NCBI RefSeq assembly: GCF_000321225.1 | Contig: NW_004450303.1 | Coordinates: 3,555,940 to 3,619,939 of the forward strand | Source: Odobenus rosmarus divergens | Taxonomy: Eukaryota; Chordata; Mammalia; Carnivora; Odobenidae | Length of the DNA stretch: 64,000 nt | Direction of reading: 5' to 3' | Part shown: positions 35,502-47,885 of the stretch, in pieces | How the letters are laid out: every line of letters starts with the position of its first letter | Numbering within the stretch: position 1 is the stretch's first letter | Program-made: the position numbers and the translations under genes | The notes under the pieces: generated by a model | Databases searched by the model: none | What the model was told of the DNA's origin: nothing | Seen by the model: only the letters and a program-made list of their open reading frames with translations

Positions 35502-35622
35502 TATTCATCCTTTTTTTTTTTTTGTCTTATAATAGAATGTTCACATGTTTAACTTCCTTAAAGGTATTAATCAGTATATTAGTTGAAAAGTACTATAATA
35601 TAAATCCTCAAATGAATCGCAC

Positions 35623-35811
35623 TTTTTTTTTTTAGATTTTATTTTATTTATTTGAGAGAGAGAGAGAGAGCACAAGAGGGGGTAGGGTCAGAGGGAGAAG
35701 CAGACTCTCTGCTGAGCAGGGAGCCCAATGCAGGACTCGATCCTGGGACTCTGGGATCATGACCTGAGCCGAAGGCAGTCGCTTAACCAACTGAGCCACC
35801 CAGGCACCCCC
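35623..35811 (-). mobile_element. CAN SINE
   Basis: Minus-oriented element from its T-tract to CCACCCAGGCACCCC. It lies only about 120 bp from the previous SINE, in the same orientation. No convincing target-site duplication. Confidence 0.93.
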
Positions 35812-35959
35812 TTGACTCTTAAATGTTCTGTTTTGCATATGCTACATGATCTGTTTGGAGGATAATGAGATTCATTAAATTTATGCATAATTTTGTGCTC
35901 TTTTACTTGTCTGAAACTACACTGATTTCTTTTTTGGTAAGCACAGAAGTTAGGTTGTA

Positions 35960-36720
35960 GCTGGGGGTTGCTAATTTTGTTTTTCTTTTAGTCACCATAC
36001 TGTACAATACATCCACAGGACTTATTTATAAGTGGAAGTTTGTACCTTTTGACCACCTTTACACATTTTGCCCATCCCTCAACCCTAACTCCTGGCAACC
36101 ACCCATCTATTCTCTGTACCTATGGGTTTTGTTTTGTTTGTTTTTAGTTTCCTAAAGGAATTGTACAGTGTTTGTCTTTCTCTGTCTGACTTATTTCACT
36201 TAGTATAATGCCCTCAAGATCCATTCATGTTAGAAATGGCAGATTTCCTTCTATTTTTATAATATTCCTATATTTCTATTATATATATTTCTGTTTATAA
36301 ATATTTCATATTTTTTTTCTTTACACATCCATTCATCAATGGACATTTAGGTTGTTTCCATAACTTTGCTCTTATAAATAGTCCTGCTATGAACATGGGG
36401 TATGACGGTATCTCTTTTGACAGTGTTTTCATTTCCTTTGGATAAATACCCAGAAGCAGAATTGCTGGGTCATATGATAGTTCTATTTTTAATAATCTGA
36501 GGAACCTCCATACTGTTTTCCATAGTAGCTGCACCAGTTTATATTCACACCAATAGTGAAGCACAAGTATTCCCTCTTTTCCACATCCTTGCCAACACTT
36601 GTTATTTCTTGTCTTTTTAAAAGTAGTCAATCAACAGGTGTGAAGTGATATCTTATTGTGCTTCTGATTTGCATTTCCTTGATGATTAGTGGTGGTGAAC
36701 ACCTTTTCATGTAGGGGGCT
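35960..36720 (-). mobile_element. L1 fragment, ORF2 C-terminus and 3' UTR
   Basis: Minus-strand translation of 36,295-36,630 contains [41 protein letters not shown] and LWKQPKCP, diagnostic of the L1 ORF2 C-terminal region. The 3' UTR continues to about 35,960. Confidence 0.93.
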
Positions 36721-37049
36721 TACGTTTTACTTGAAAACTGGAAGAGTTGCAGTTTCAGCAATTGTCACAAATTTTTTTTATTTTGAAAAAAGAAATTCTT
36801 CACTTTTTAATTTAGAAATTTTATTTCAACACTGCCACTCATCTACCCACTCAATAGATTTAGGTGCCCCTCCTCTATACCATAGGCTTATATCAACTTT
36901 AAAATTATCATAAGTATTTCAAATTTTTATTTATGTGCTTGTTTCTTCAACTAAACCAGGAAGACCTTTAAAGATACCTTATATCATGATCTTAAAACTT
37001 ACTAAAGTACCTGAATATAGGTTAGAGGAACATTTAGAATGAATGAATA

Positions 37050-37265
37050 GGGGCGCCTGGGTGGCTCAGTCATTAAACGTCTGCCTTCACCTCAGGTCAT
37101 GATCCCGGGGTCCTGGGATCGAGCCCCACGTCGGGCTCCCTGCTCGGCAGGAAGCCTGCTTCTCCCTTTCCCACTCCCCCTGCTTGTGTTCCCTCTGTCA
37201 CTGTGTCTCTCTCTGTCAAATAAATAAATAAAATCTTTAAAAAAAAGTAAAAAATAAAAAAATTA
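37050..37265 (+). mobile_element. CAN SINE, young, with a long A-rich tail
   Basis: Perfect 15-bp duplication TAGAATGAATGAATA (37,035-37,049 and 37,266-37,280). The tail is an imperfect A-rich run of about 40 nt. Confidence 0.96.
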
Positions 37266-37799
37266 TAGAATGAATGAATAAATCAAATATATATATTTTA
37301 ATAACAATTGATGCAGCATCTTTTTTGGTAAGTTGGAATTTTTATCCAGGGAGATTGACTTGCCTTCATTTAATAGTGACAGAACTGATGAATGGCCTAT
37401 TTTCATACCAAAATATATTTTTCATATTAAATAGATACCAACAAAAGAGATGTTTCTGAACTAGGTACCCAAAACAAACAAGATAGCTTTAATAACACAT
37501 ATGCAAACAAATGTTTCATAGGAGCAGTTTCAAATCTGTGGTCACAATGGTTAGAATTCTATTTGTTTGCAAAGCATTTTTATTAGTCATTTTCTGGATG
37601 TTTTTGAAATTTTAACTATGTGGAGTATTTAATATGCATTTTCTCTTTCTTCTGCCCTGAAGGAAAAATGTTAGAAGTGTAAATATTTTAAAAGTATGAA
37701 TTTTTTAACACCTTAAAGATTTTTTTATTTGTGTCCTAGAAATATGGTTTAATATGAGAAATTTATTTGCTAAGGCACAAGAATTTTAAGAAAACTTCA

Positions 37800-37960
37800 A
37801 GAGCAAAACAATATTTTTGGCATTGGTTGTAACTGCCCTGAATTCAGGTACCAGCATTGGCACTTCCTTCCTTCTTACCTGGGCGAAAGTCCTTGTTTTT
37901 ACTTAGCTTTAGTTACTTATCTATAAAATAAATATTATAATGAGTTTCATACATTCTTTG
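37800..37960 (+). mobile_element. MIR relic
   Basis: GCTTTAGTTACTTATCTATA then AAATAAATATTATAATGAG follows the MIR plus-strand core. Confidence 0.5.
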
Positions 37961-38099
37961 CTCTTTAATTCTTCTAAAAACGTCTGACTTCTTTTGAGCT
38001 CCTTTTGAAAATTCCATTGTATTATCTGAAAAGTTTGTAACTCTATTACTATTTGATTTTATCCACTTATAAAACAACATTTTAATGTTTGAAGATATT

Positions 38100-38460
38100 T
38101 ATATTTAATTAACTTTTAAAATAACAGCTTTATTGGGCTATAATTTACATTTGTACCATAAAAATTCATCCTTCAGAAATGTACACTTCAGTGGTTTTTA
38201 AGTATATTCATGTAACTATGCAACCATAATCAGTATCTGATTTTAGATTTTAATTATGAAAAAAAGATCCATTAACAGTCATGCCCTGTTTCCCCCTGTC
38301 TTCAACCCCTGGGAACTTCTAACTTACTTTCTGTCTCCATCAACAACCCTATTCTAAACATCTCATATAAATGGAATCGTACAACATGTGGCCTTGCGTG
38401 ACTATTTCTTTCGTTAACATAATGTTTTTCAGATTTGTTGTCATACATTGATCTTGATTC
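38100..38460 (-). mobile_element. L1 3' UTR fragment
   Basis: AGCTTTATTGGGCTATAATT, GTACACTTCAGTGGTTTTTA and CATATAAATGGAATCGTACA match the older L1 3' UTR in reverse. Confidence 0.82.
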
Positions 38461-38469
38461 CTTAAATTA

Positions 38470-39035
38470 GTTTGATGTCTAGTGCTTACAGTTCTATTTT
38501 TTTTAATTCAATAGACTTTATTTTTTAGAGCTGCTTTTAGGTTCACAGCAAAACTGAGCAATGTACAAGGATTTCCCATATGCCTGAGCCCTACACATGC
38601 ACAGCCTCCCCCATCATCAACATCTTCAGTTTGGTAAATTTGTTACAATTGATGAGCCTACATTTGAACATTATTATCACCCAAAGTCCATAGTTCACAC
38701 TAGGGTTCACCCTTGGTGTTTACATTCTATGGTTTAGACAAATGTAAAGGGCATGTATCCCTTATTACAGTATCATACAGAATAGTTTTGCTGCCCTAAA
38801 AATATTCTGTTCTCTACTCATTCAACCCTATCTCTCCAACTAACCCATGACAACTGCTGCTCTTTTTACTGACTCCATAGTTTTGCCTTTTCTAGAATGC
38901 CAAATGGTTAGAATCATGCACTTTGTAGCCTTTTCACATAGTAATATACATTTAAGATTCCTTCATGGCTTAGTAGCACATTTCTTTTTATCACTGAATA
39001 TATTTCATTCTCTGGATGTACATAGTTTATTTACC
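38470..39035 (-). mobile_element. L1 3' UTR fragment, different L1 subfamily
   Basis: GCTGCTTTTAGGTTCACAGC, TTGTTACAATTGATGAGCCT, ATCACCCAAAGTCCATAGTT and TAGTTTTGCCTTTTCTAGAA match another older L1 3' end in reverse. Confidence 0.82.
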
Positions 39036-39059
39036 CCTTTACCTGCTGTTTCAACTTCA

Positions 39060-39650
39060 TTGATCTCTACACCAATTTTTATTATTGTTTTTGTTTTGCT
39101 TACTTGGGATTTAACTTGTTCTTCTTTCATAAAGTGAAAGCTTAGATAATTAATTTTTGATCTTGCTTCTTTTCTATAGTACTACTTTTCTGCTTCATCT
39201 CACAAATTTTGATAAACTGTGGTATTTAATTCAAAATATTTTAAGTTTTTCTTGAGATTTCTTCTTCAACCCATGTGCTATTTAGAAGTATGTTGTTTTT
39301 CTCCATGCATTTTGAAATTTTCCAGCTATCTTTTTGTTACTGGTTTCTAGTTTAATTCCCTTGGGATATGAGAGCAGACATTGCATAATTTCTATAATTT
39401 TAAATTTGTTAAGATGTGTTTTATGGCCCAGAATATGTTCTATCTTGGGGACTGCTTCATAGGAACTTGAGAAGAATGTGTATGCAGCTGATGTTGGATC
39501 AAGTAGTCTATAGATGTACATTATATCCAGTTGATTCATGATGATGTTGAGTTCAGTTATGTCCTTACTGATTTTTTCCCTGCTGAATCTATCCATTCCT
39601 GCTAGAGGTGTGTTGAAGTCTCCAATTCAACAATATTGGATTGTGCTACA
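39060..39650 (-). mobile_element. L1 ORF2 linker-region fragment
   Basis: Reverse L1 ORF2: TTTTGATAAACTGTGGTATT, TGAGATTTCTTCTTCAACCC, AGGAACTTGAGAAGAATGTG, ATATCCAGTTGATTCATGAT, GAGGTGTGTTGAAGTCTCCA. The 104-codon open frame here is a relic. Confidence 0.85.
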
Positions 39651-39870
39651 ATAATGGAACAACCATAAATAGGCCTTTAGTAAAGTGGTGGTAAGGTGTG
39701 GGGGGTGGGGAAGCATTCCATAGTTCTATGATTAGGTCTCAGTCTTTTAATGAGCCTATACCTCTGGACTGTGATCTTCACAAGAGCTTCCTAATTTTTT
39801 TTTACCCCTTAGGTAGCATAGGATGACTAGAATGGACCAGAGTTGGGTATTTCTCTTTCTTCAGGTCATT

Positions 39871-39985
39871 TATTTTTTTATATATTTATTTATTTAAGTA
39901 ATCTCCACACACAATGTGAGACTCAAACTTACCACCCTGAGATCAAGAGTCACACACTCTTCTGACTGAGCCAGCCAGGTACCCC
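39871..39985 (-). mobile_element. Short, old tRNA-derived carnivore SINE
   Basis: Lacks the (GA)n tract. It reads TTATTTATTTAAGTAATCTC then a tRNA-like part ending GACTGAGCCAGCCAGGTACCCC, the older short CAN-SINE type. Confidence 0.85.
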
Positions 39986-40599
39986 TTCCCTCAGGTTTAA
40001 GACTCTAATAAAACACAGCAGCTTAGGCTTTGCTTAAATAGTGTCTCCTAGGGCAGACATTATTAAGAATAGAATGCTGTGGTATATTTCAAAATGTTTC
40101 CTTTTCCCCTCTCCCAGCTGTAAGCAGGAAGAGATTTTCCTCTGATATTCACTTTGCTAACCTGGTAGAGCTCCAGGAGGTAAAACTTGAAGTGTGGGTC
40201 TCCTCCTATGACTCTGAGTCCCCTGAAGTTTTTACCTCTCAGACTTATTCACCCAGAGCCTTCAGCAATTCATCATTTACAGTTCAGGATTCCCTTCCCT
40301 GTGATGATTTCTGCTCATGGGTTTCTGCTCTAGTAAGCTGCAATTCTTTGTATTTGCCTGTTGGTTCCTCCAGTTTGGAGGGCATTGGCTTGCTCTGTGA
40401 CATCACTTCTCTCACAGATCTAAGAAAAGTTATTAATTTTTCACATTGTTCAGCTTTTTACTTGTTGTTAGAATAAAGTGGCAACTTCCAAGCTTCTTAC
40501 CTGCTGAACGAGAAACCTCAGGTTTCTTAGAGTTTCATTTAAAAAGCCTAACCTGATATTAGATTTTTGGGGTTTTCACAGCTTTGGGGGTTTCTCAGC
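39986..40599. other. No feature recognised
   Basis: A 94-codon plus frame (40,192-40,476) has no homology I can identify. Confidence 0.45.
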
Positions 40600-40614
40600 C
40601 TTTTTAACTACTTT

Positions 40615-40808
40615 TTTTTTTTAAGATTTTATTTATTTATTTGAGAGAGAGAGAATGAGAGATAGAGAGCACGAGAGGAAAGAGGGTCAGAGGGAGAAGC
40701 AGACTCCCTGCTGAGCAGGGAGCCCGATGTGGGACTCGATCCCGGACTCCAGGATCATGACCTGAGCCGAAGGCAGTCGCTTAACCAACTGAGCCACCCA
40801 GGCGCCCC
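40615..40808 (-). mobile_element. CAN SINE, young
   Basis: Perfect 15-bp target-site duplication CTTTTTAACTACTTT (40,600-40,614 and 40,809-40,823). Confidence 0.96.
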
Positions 40809-40823
40809 CTTTTTAACTACTTT

Positions 40824-41384
40824 ATATTTTGACCTACAGAGAGGACTTCACTTGGGCCCTTTAATATAGGCATATTTAAGGCATTTAAGAAAACAGTAGG
40901 GTCTATGTCCATGTATAAGTGAATACTAAGAAAAAAAGTAATTAAATGTAGAGTCAAGTTATATAAATGATAAATTAGCTTCATTTCATTTCCTTAATAT
41001 ACTTAACTCTCTCTTGCCTAAAGAATGTAAATTTGCTCTTGCCTCTAAATGGAATATTCAATGCTCTGCATGGTTAACTTTTCTTATTTCTTTTATAACT
41101 TTCATAACTTTCTTTATGTTTCAGGTTAAATAATTCTCAAAGAAGGCTCTCCTGATATATGTAAAGCAGCCACCATACCTGTTATTTTCTATCGCATTAC
41201 CCACTTTATTCACTTAATAGGTAATGGTTATTTATCTACTTATTTATTTTCCATCTTTCCTCCCCTAGGATAAGGTCCAAGAGGCAAATATCCCTTTAGA
41301 CTTCCAACTTGCATTTCTCTGTGTCCTAAGACACAAAAACAAGACAGTGAAAAGTACAGGAAGAAAAACTGTCACAGAGGAGTC
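40824..41384. other. Flank 5' of the CKAP2L retrocopy
   Basis: No clear CKAP2L-like 5' UTR. The retrocopy may be 5'-truncated or rearranged at its start. Confidence 0.4.
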
Positions 41385-41509
41385 ATGGTGAGGAAGAAGA
41401 GTAGCAGAGGAAGCTCCAGGAGCACCTAGCAGCCAAGGGAAAACTGAAGTGCCAAAACACAAAGCCTTATCTAAAATCCAAGAGTAGTTGTCTGAATCCT
41501 TTACCTTCT

Positions 41510-41729
41510 TCTTCTTTTTTTTTTTTGAAAGATTTACTTATTTATTTTGGAGAGAGAGAGAAAGAGTGTGCAGGGGGGGAGGGACAGAAGGAGAGAGAGA
41601 AAATCCCAAGCAGACTCCCTGCTTGAGTGTGGACCCCAATGCAGGGCTTGAGTCCATGACCATGACGTCATGACCCAAGCCAAAAATCAGGAGATGGACA
41701 CCTAACCGACAGAGCCAGCCAGGCATCCC
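41510..41729 (-). mobile_element. CAN SINE inside the CKAP2L retrocopy
   Basis: Flanks TGAATCCT(TT/CC)ACCTTCT at 41,492-41,508 and 41,730-41,746 belong to the retrocopy, so the SINE postdates it. Confidence 0.94.
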
Positions 41730-43330
41730 TGAATCCTCCACCTTCTAAGTTTACTATCCTACCCAAAAAGGATGTTACCAACCATGTTGCTTTGCCTATC
41801 AAAGCTATAAGACCCATTGGCATTAAACTCCAGCCCAGACCTGCCTATATCACAGGATCCTAGAAGCCAATGTTGGAGCCACCAAAACTGGGCAAAAGGC
41901 TGACTTCAGGATGTGTTTCTTCTAAATCAAACTGTAAACCTTCTAGCATGAAGGTAGATCATCTACTACTGGAGAACAGTCTAGAAAAACCATGGGGTTA
42001 CTTAGTATACAGGAATTGAAAACTAGAAAACAGCTGTAGCAGATCAAAGAAATACTAAATGTGCAGAATCTGTGGACAATAACCATGTTAAAAATGAATC
42101 CTTGGATAGCTTTCTAAAATAGATGAACAAAGAGAACTGGCCCCAAACCTTACCAGACTCTGAAAGGAAGCTAAACCCTAAATAATAGACAACAGGTAAG
42201 CCAAAGACTAACTCTTATCATCAAACCAAGAGCAGTTTGCCTCCTAAACAGGTCTTGAGTGAAAGTTCAGGGAATAGTGCTTTTCTGAAAGACAGAGCTA
42301 ATAAACAATTTGTTGGAGAGACATGAATTAAGATTCCACCAGTAAAGTCACAGCAACTCTCCAGAGGAACAAATCTTGCAAGACCAGGAGAAAAACTCCC
42401 AAAGATAGTTCCCTCTCCCTATGTTCAGTTCCTCAGCAGGACTCAAGCATCAAAAAAAACGGTGGTCAAGGACATAAAAGATATTAAGGTTAATGGAGAT
42501 AAACATGAAAGACCAAATGAAACTAAGTTACAGTCACACACCATTACGAGCAGAAAGTAGAGCAAACCCTGGTGTGCTTCCCGGAGGCTATTACAACAGA
42601 CATCCAAACATTGAGCAAGGTCAGAAATCCACTCAATGTTGTTTCAGACCTTGGACACCATGTACACTGCAAGAATCAAAAGCCATAAGCCAAAGGCCTA
42701 ATTTGACAGTTGGTAGTCTTAATTCAATCATTCCAAACACCCCTAACACAAGAGCAAATGGAACCAATGGGAATAAATGCAGCAGCAGCAATCAACAAAA
42801 AGTGCAGACTCTGGACTCCAAGTTGAAAAAGACTCTTCCCCAGAACCATTTTCTCAATAAGACAGCTCCCCAAACTCAAGCTGGGAAGAAAACCATAAAT
42901 AGAAGGAGAGTCCCAAATGGGACCCAAACTAATCCAAATATTAAGAAGAAGATCGCAGCAGAAGATTGAAGGAAGCAACTGGAAGACTGGCAAAAATCTA
43001 AGGGGGAAAATCTATAAACGGCCTCCTATGGAACTTAAAACAAAAAGAAAAATAATAAAGGAAATGAAGATTTCATTCTGGAAAAGTATGGAAAAAGAAG
43101 ATGAAGAAAAGAAAGCACAACTTAAACTGTCCAATAAAATTAAGAACATTCTCACAGAATGTCCGCAGCTCATTGAAGAGGGTGTACTTTCTAACGCAAT
43201 ATTGACCGTATTGCTCAGTATTCCTGAGGCTGAAAAATTTGCTACATTTTAGATCTGCAAAGCAAAGTTGTTGGCAAAAAAAGGTACTTTTGGTGTTATT
43301 GGGCTGTACAAAGGGGCCATTAGAAATGGG

Positions 43331-43522
43331 TGCCTGGGTGGCTCAGTTGTTAGGCGTCTGCCTTCGGCTCAGGTCATGGTCCTAGGGTCCTGGGATCGAG
43401 CCCCACATTGGGCTCCCTGCTCCTCGGGAGGCCTGCATCTCCCTCTCCCACTCCCCCTGCTTGTGTTCCCTCTTTCGCTGTGTCTCTCTGTCAAGTAAAT
43501 AAATAAAATCTTAAAAAAAAAA
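43331..43522 (+). mobile_element. CAN SINE inside the CKAP2L retrocopy
   Basis: Target duplication AGAAATGGG (43,322-43,330 and 43,523-43,531). It splits the retrocopy codons for AIRNGATLIQELRE. Its close match to the common head and body suggests it is younger than the other retrocopy insertion. Confidence 0.95.
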
Positions 43523-44141
43523 AGAAATGGGGCAACATTGATACAAGAGTTGCGAGAAGTTGTTCATAATATTTTGCAGTACCCAAACAGAATCACGGAA
43601 GGAGTTACTTCTGACTCTTTAGTTGCTGAAACATTATTTGTAACGTTGTTTATTGCATTGAAAAGTCTTTACAAAAAGACATTGTGCACAAACAAATAGA
43701 AGTGGAGCTATAAAGAAAACAGCAAACTGATGGCTGATGAGAGTAATGGCAAACTTAAAATGTAGCATTTTAATAGAAGAGCTGGACAATAAGATGGAAT
43801 TTGAAAAGTCTTGTCTTTGAAAAAAAGAGAACAATTTACACCAACACCCCAAAGAACCAAAGCAGAACAGGATAACCATCCTGGTATCAAGTTAAGATCC
43901 CCCTCCCATCCCTAGAGTAAGTGGAATGCCAGAAGTGCAAGACATGAAGCTCATCACTCTTGTACAGCGTTGGACAAGGACTGAGCGAGATGTGTCCCGC
44001 TATCCGGAAATGCTACAGGGACATGATTTAGTAGTGGCTTCTCTTAATGAACTATTAGAAGTGGCAGAAACAGAGTGTTTTATATTCCGTAAAAATGAGG
44101 CTTTGCCTGTAACATTAGGGTTTAAGATCCTTGAGTCATAA

Positions 44142-45990
44142 TTTCTCACGACCTTTTTTTTTTAAAGGCGTTTCAGAGTGTCCATGAAAGAAGGAATACC
44201 CTTGTCCAGGTGACCTGGAAAAAACTATATAATGACAGGCAGATTGTGGGCTCTCAGAATTTAGTAATTCACTAGACTTACTCAAATTTAATATCCCCGT
44301 GAGACTGTCTTTGGTTTATTTAAGACTATAGTTTGCCATAGTTTTATAGCATACATACATTTTAAACTATTGAATATTAATTTACCCCACAATTATGGTA
44401 AAAGTTTTCACTTTATTGATCTACTTTATTCTCAATATAGTTCTTTTTTGTATCAGAAGAATTGGTGCCACTGTATGATAGACTTTCCTTCCGGCATCCA
44501 CCTTAGCAGAAAAGGCAAGTCCTTCCAGCCAGGAGGAGCTGTGCTTAGAAGCTAGCCTTCCCAAATAGATACCATGTGACAGACCATCTGGTCAAATCCC
44601 CTCATTTTGCAGAGTTGATGCTAGCTGTGGCTTTGCTCAGAGATTGCAAATGACTTTTATATGTGACTTGGACTTCTGTCACCATGTCCGTATAGATGAG
44701 AGGCAATTCATGTCCTGCCTGTGCCAGAGCTCCTCTAATGAAACACAGTTCTGAATTGGGGTGGTCATCTAGTTTTTCATATCCAAATCTAATTTCACAT
44801 TTATTATTCAGAAACGCTTCAAGTAAAAACAAAAGGAAGCAAGAGAGAAGGGAGGGGAGGGGACACTAGCTTCTTCACTTCAATTCTTTGCTCTGCTATG
44901 GGACACCTGGCCGGAGAAGACGGTAGAAGCCCCACAGACTATGACAGGTTGCTTTTCCTTCCTCCTGGGCAACTGCTCTTGGAAAGGTAAAATCAGAATC
45001 ATATGTAAAGGTAATGTATAGAAAAACCTAGCCAACGTATTTTGAGTTTTAAAATTTTAGCTTTCTTAATATCTAAGTATTATCTAAAACAAAAAAAATA
45101 AATTTTGTTTTAAAGAAAAACAGTGAAAAATACAGAGAGGGAGTGAGAAGATGAGAGAGAGACAGACAGAAAAGGGACATAGATGTTTTTCTATAATGTG
45201 AGGTCTTAAAAATTTGAGAACACAGATCAGAGATGACATTTGTGCTGATGGATGAAGACAAGGATGGCATATTTGGCAGCATTCCTGTCCTAGTCAGTGG
45301 GGTCCTCAACATTAGCAGTCAGTACCAATTGATGTAGATCTTAGTACCAAGGTCAGCCCCCAGGGCAGATGTTTGAATCTGTGGCAGTAGCAGATGGGGT
45401 TGTACCTCTAGTGGGTACTGATAGCATAGTTGACATTTTAGGGATAGCAATAAATGGGATATTCAGGGAGCAAAAGAAGAAAGACAAAATGCTAAAAATC
45501 ACACAGTAGTCATGGAGACAACAAAGTTCTTGGAGCATTGACACTTCCAGGAACCTCTCAAAGTTATCAAGAAGGAAATTGAGGAAGACTGGATTTCCTG
45601 AAGAGTAAATAGGAACATGCAGTGCCAGAGAAGTTTTTACTTTGTGGACTTGTTTTTTATCTTCTCTTGTTGCTGGACTAAGATGCTTAAGAAATAAAGG
45701 TTTCCTTTGTTTTGTTGTGTCTTACTGTAATCTATAGCAAAATGACTTTAATATCGTTAACATGATCTACCATTTCTCTCTACAGATAATTACTTCAACA
45801 TTAATTGGCATTCATGCCTTAGGATCCTGTGATATTGAACCATATGTTTCATCCAAGTTGTATACCCTGCACCTAGGTTGTGTTAAAATTGTGTATCTTC
45901 TTAGAACACTTAGAGGCTGGCAAAACCTTAGGACATTATCAAATAAAATTACATTTTATCTTTATAAATGAACATTAAAAATCAAATGCA
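44142..45990 (+). other. Possible 3' UTR of the CKAP2L retrocopy and unclassified sequence
   Basis: Sequence directly after the retrocopy stop codon could be its 3' UTR. I cannot place its end: AATAAA-type signals occur at 45,693-45,698 and near 45,940, but neither is followed by a clear poly(A) tract, and I found no target-site duplication. No other feature is recognised. Confidence 0.3.
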
Positions 45991-47289
45991 TTATTAAATT
46001 TTGACATTTATCCAAAAGGAGATTCAATCTGGAAAGAGTTAACAGGGCATTTCTGAAATGAAAGATGAGATTTGAGGGTCAAAACCGAAGACTATGCCTT
46101 TTGTTTTTTCAATCATTTTCTTTTTCCCAATGCTGCTCTGGGTAAAACAGGTGCTTATTATAGTTGTTATTGAATTCTCTCCAATTTATGATATTAGGTA
46201 TTTCTTATTTTCATAAGACTGTCTGCAAGAATAGGTTTTTCTGTATCTAGAAAGTAAGAAATTTATAAACCTACAAACTGGGACCTATAAAGTAATATTT
46301 CTTGTTCAAAAAGATCTCATAAATTGTATATGTAACAGATACTTAAATATTTATTTTCTTTCCTTTCAGGTACACTCACATTAAAATATGAATCTTTCAA
46401 CTTTTTCCCCTCAAAGCCTTTAGTATGATGTTAAAATATAAATGATATCAAATTTTAGAGAAAATATAGTAGCATAATATTATGAATGAGAAGACAAGGC
46501 AAAATGATATGAAAAGAAATAAGTAAATGACTATTTACAAGCATAACCACATTTTATAGGATAGTAGGCATAGTCACAAAATAAATTAAATAAATGATCA
46601 TATACTATTTCAGAGTTGTTTTAGTCTGAGGATTGTGATGTACTGCCATTTACAGTAACAGCTTGCTTCCTTAAACTGAAAGTATTACATGTGTTTTCTT
46701 TTCCGTCAAAAGAAAGTGATGGATCTGAAGAGAAATATGAAGCACAAACTGGAAAACATGACCTGTATGCCTTGCTCCTGGAGTTGCAAGTGGAGATTTT
46801 GACATATCCAATCCCCAAACTAGTTAGGACACTGCATGGCAGCAAGCCAGGGTCTCCTACCTCTTAATGGACCATTGCTGGTAAAAGGCTACCACTTCCA
46901 TGACCTGTGTTTGGGGTAAATTTAGCCTAGAAATGTGTTCACATATGCACTGGGCTTTGTTTGTTGTATTTAAGCTACTCAGTAGGTTTTCTGCCTGTTT
47001 GATAATTTTTTTGCCTGAACCCCTCGATCTTTGCTCCCAGTGCTGTTACTTGTGAAAACAACTTGACCATAGACTTCAAACCAGTTAAATTGCTTCAAAC
47101 TACTGGAAATGCAGCCCTAACATATGCATCCCTCTACAACAAATTTGACTACATACTTCCAGATTTTTACCCTCCTCCTTGAACCAAGTTGTTTTCCAGA
47201 ATTTTTTTTCCTGTTTTCAGAGAACATTTATTGATAAGAAAAAATGTTCATGACAATTTGTTAAATAAAAACTATAAGTTACAAGAGTA
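45991..47289. other. No feature recognised
   Basis: AT-rich intergenic sequence. Confidence 0.5.
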
Positions 47290-47885
47290 TATGTTTGAAC
47301 TGAATGTTTGTATCCCCACCTCCTAGCCAAAAAAGTCTTAACCCACAATGTGGTGGTTTTGGAGGCAGGTTTTTTTTTTCTTTTTTCTATTTTTTTTTTC
47401 TATTTTATTATGCTATGTTAATCACCATGTATTACATCATTAGTTTTTGATGTAGTGTTCCATGATTCATTGCGTATAACACCCAGTGCTCCATTCAGTA
47501 CGTGCCCTCTTTAATACCCATCACACGGCTAACCCATCCCCCCACCCCCTCCCTTCTAAAACCCTCAGTTTCTTTCTCAGAGTCCATAGTCTCTCATGGG
47601 GCAGGCAGGGTTTTTAGGAGGCAATTATGTTTAGATGAACTCATGAATCCCATGATGGGATTAGTGCCCTTATAAGAAGAGAAAGAGAGACCAGAGCTCT
47701 GTTTCTGACATGTAAAGATATAGCAAGAAGGTGGCCATCTATAAGCCAGGAAGAGGGTACTCACAGAAACTGAATTTGCCAGCACCTTGATCTTGGACTT
47801 CTCAGCCTTTAGAATTGTGAGACATAAGCGTAGTTTAGATTACCTGATCTATGTTATTTTGTCACAGCAGTCTAAGCCAACTTAT
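47290..47885 (+). mobile_element. MaLR (MLT1A-type) LTR split by an L1
   Basis: GAACTGAATGTTTGTATCCC (left) and GGGATTAGTGCCCTTATAAG, AGAGAGACCAGAGCTCT, ACCTTGATCTTGGACTTC (right of the L1) follow MLT1A. Confidence 0.87.
47370..47600 (-). mobile_element. Carnivore L1 3' end inserted in a MaLR LTR
   Basis: Reverse complement of the second L1 unit seen at 20,780-20,977 (ATGTTAATCACCATGTATTA, AGTTTTTGATGTAGTGTTCC, ATAACACCCAGTGCTCC). A short GGCAGG-type duplication flanks it. It splits an MLT1-type LTR. Confidence 0.88.

Larger units (their letters stand above)
41385..44141 (+). pseudogene. CKAP2L: Processed pseudogene of CKAP2L (cytoskeleton-associated protein 2-like)
   Basis: CKAP2L is a mitotic spindle and centrosome protein. 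The copy is colinear with its coding sequence from near the N-terminus to the stop codon (44,139-44,141) with no introns, which marks a retrocopy. Recognisable blocks are the N-terminal AKGKL-type segment (41,415-41,490), SQRPNLTVG (about 42,690-42,715), LDSKLKK then NHFLNKTAP (42,812-42,880), YKRPPMELKTKRK (43,015-43,055) and the C-terminus from GMPEVQDM to LPVTLGF (43,924-44,141). It cannot encode the full protein. Examples are TGA at 42,967-42,969 where the family has Arg (CGA to TGA decay), an extra G in the run 43,002-43,006, and TAG at 43,250-43,252 where the family has Trp (WICKAK). Other stops occur in 41,760-42,490. Two SINEs interrupt it (41,510-41,729 and 43,331-43,522). The extreme 5' end is uncertain. 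Confidence 0.93.

Noticed and set aside
36295..36630. 111-codon minus-strand open frame
   Set aside because: It is a relic of the L1 ORF2 C-terminus, annotated as a mobile element and not as a host gene.
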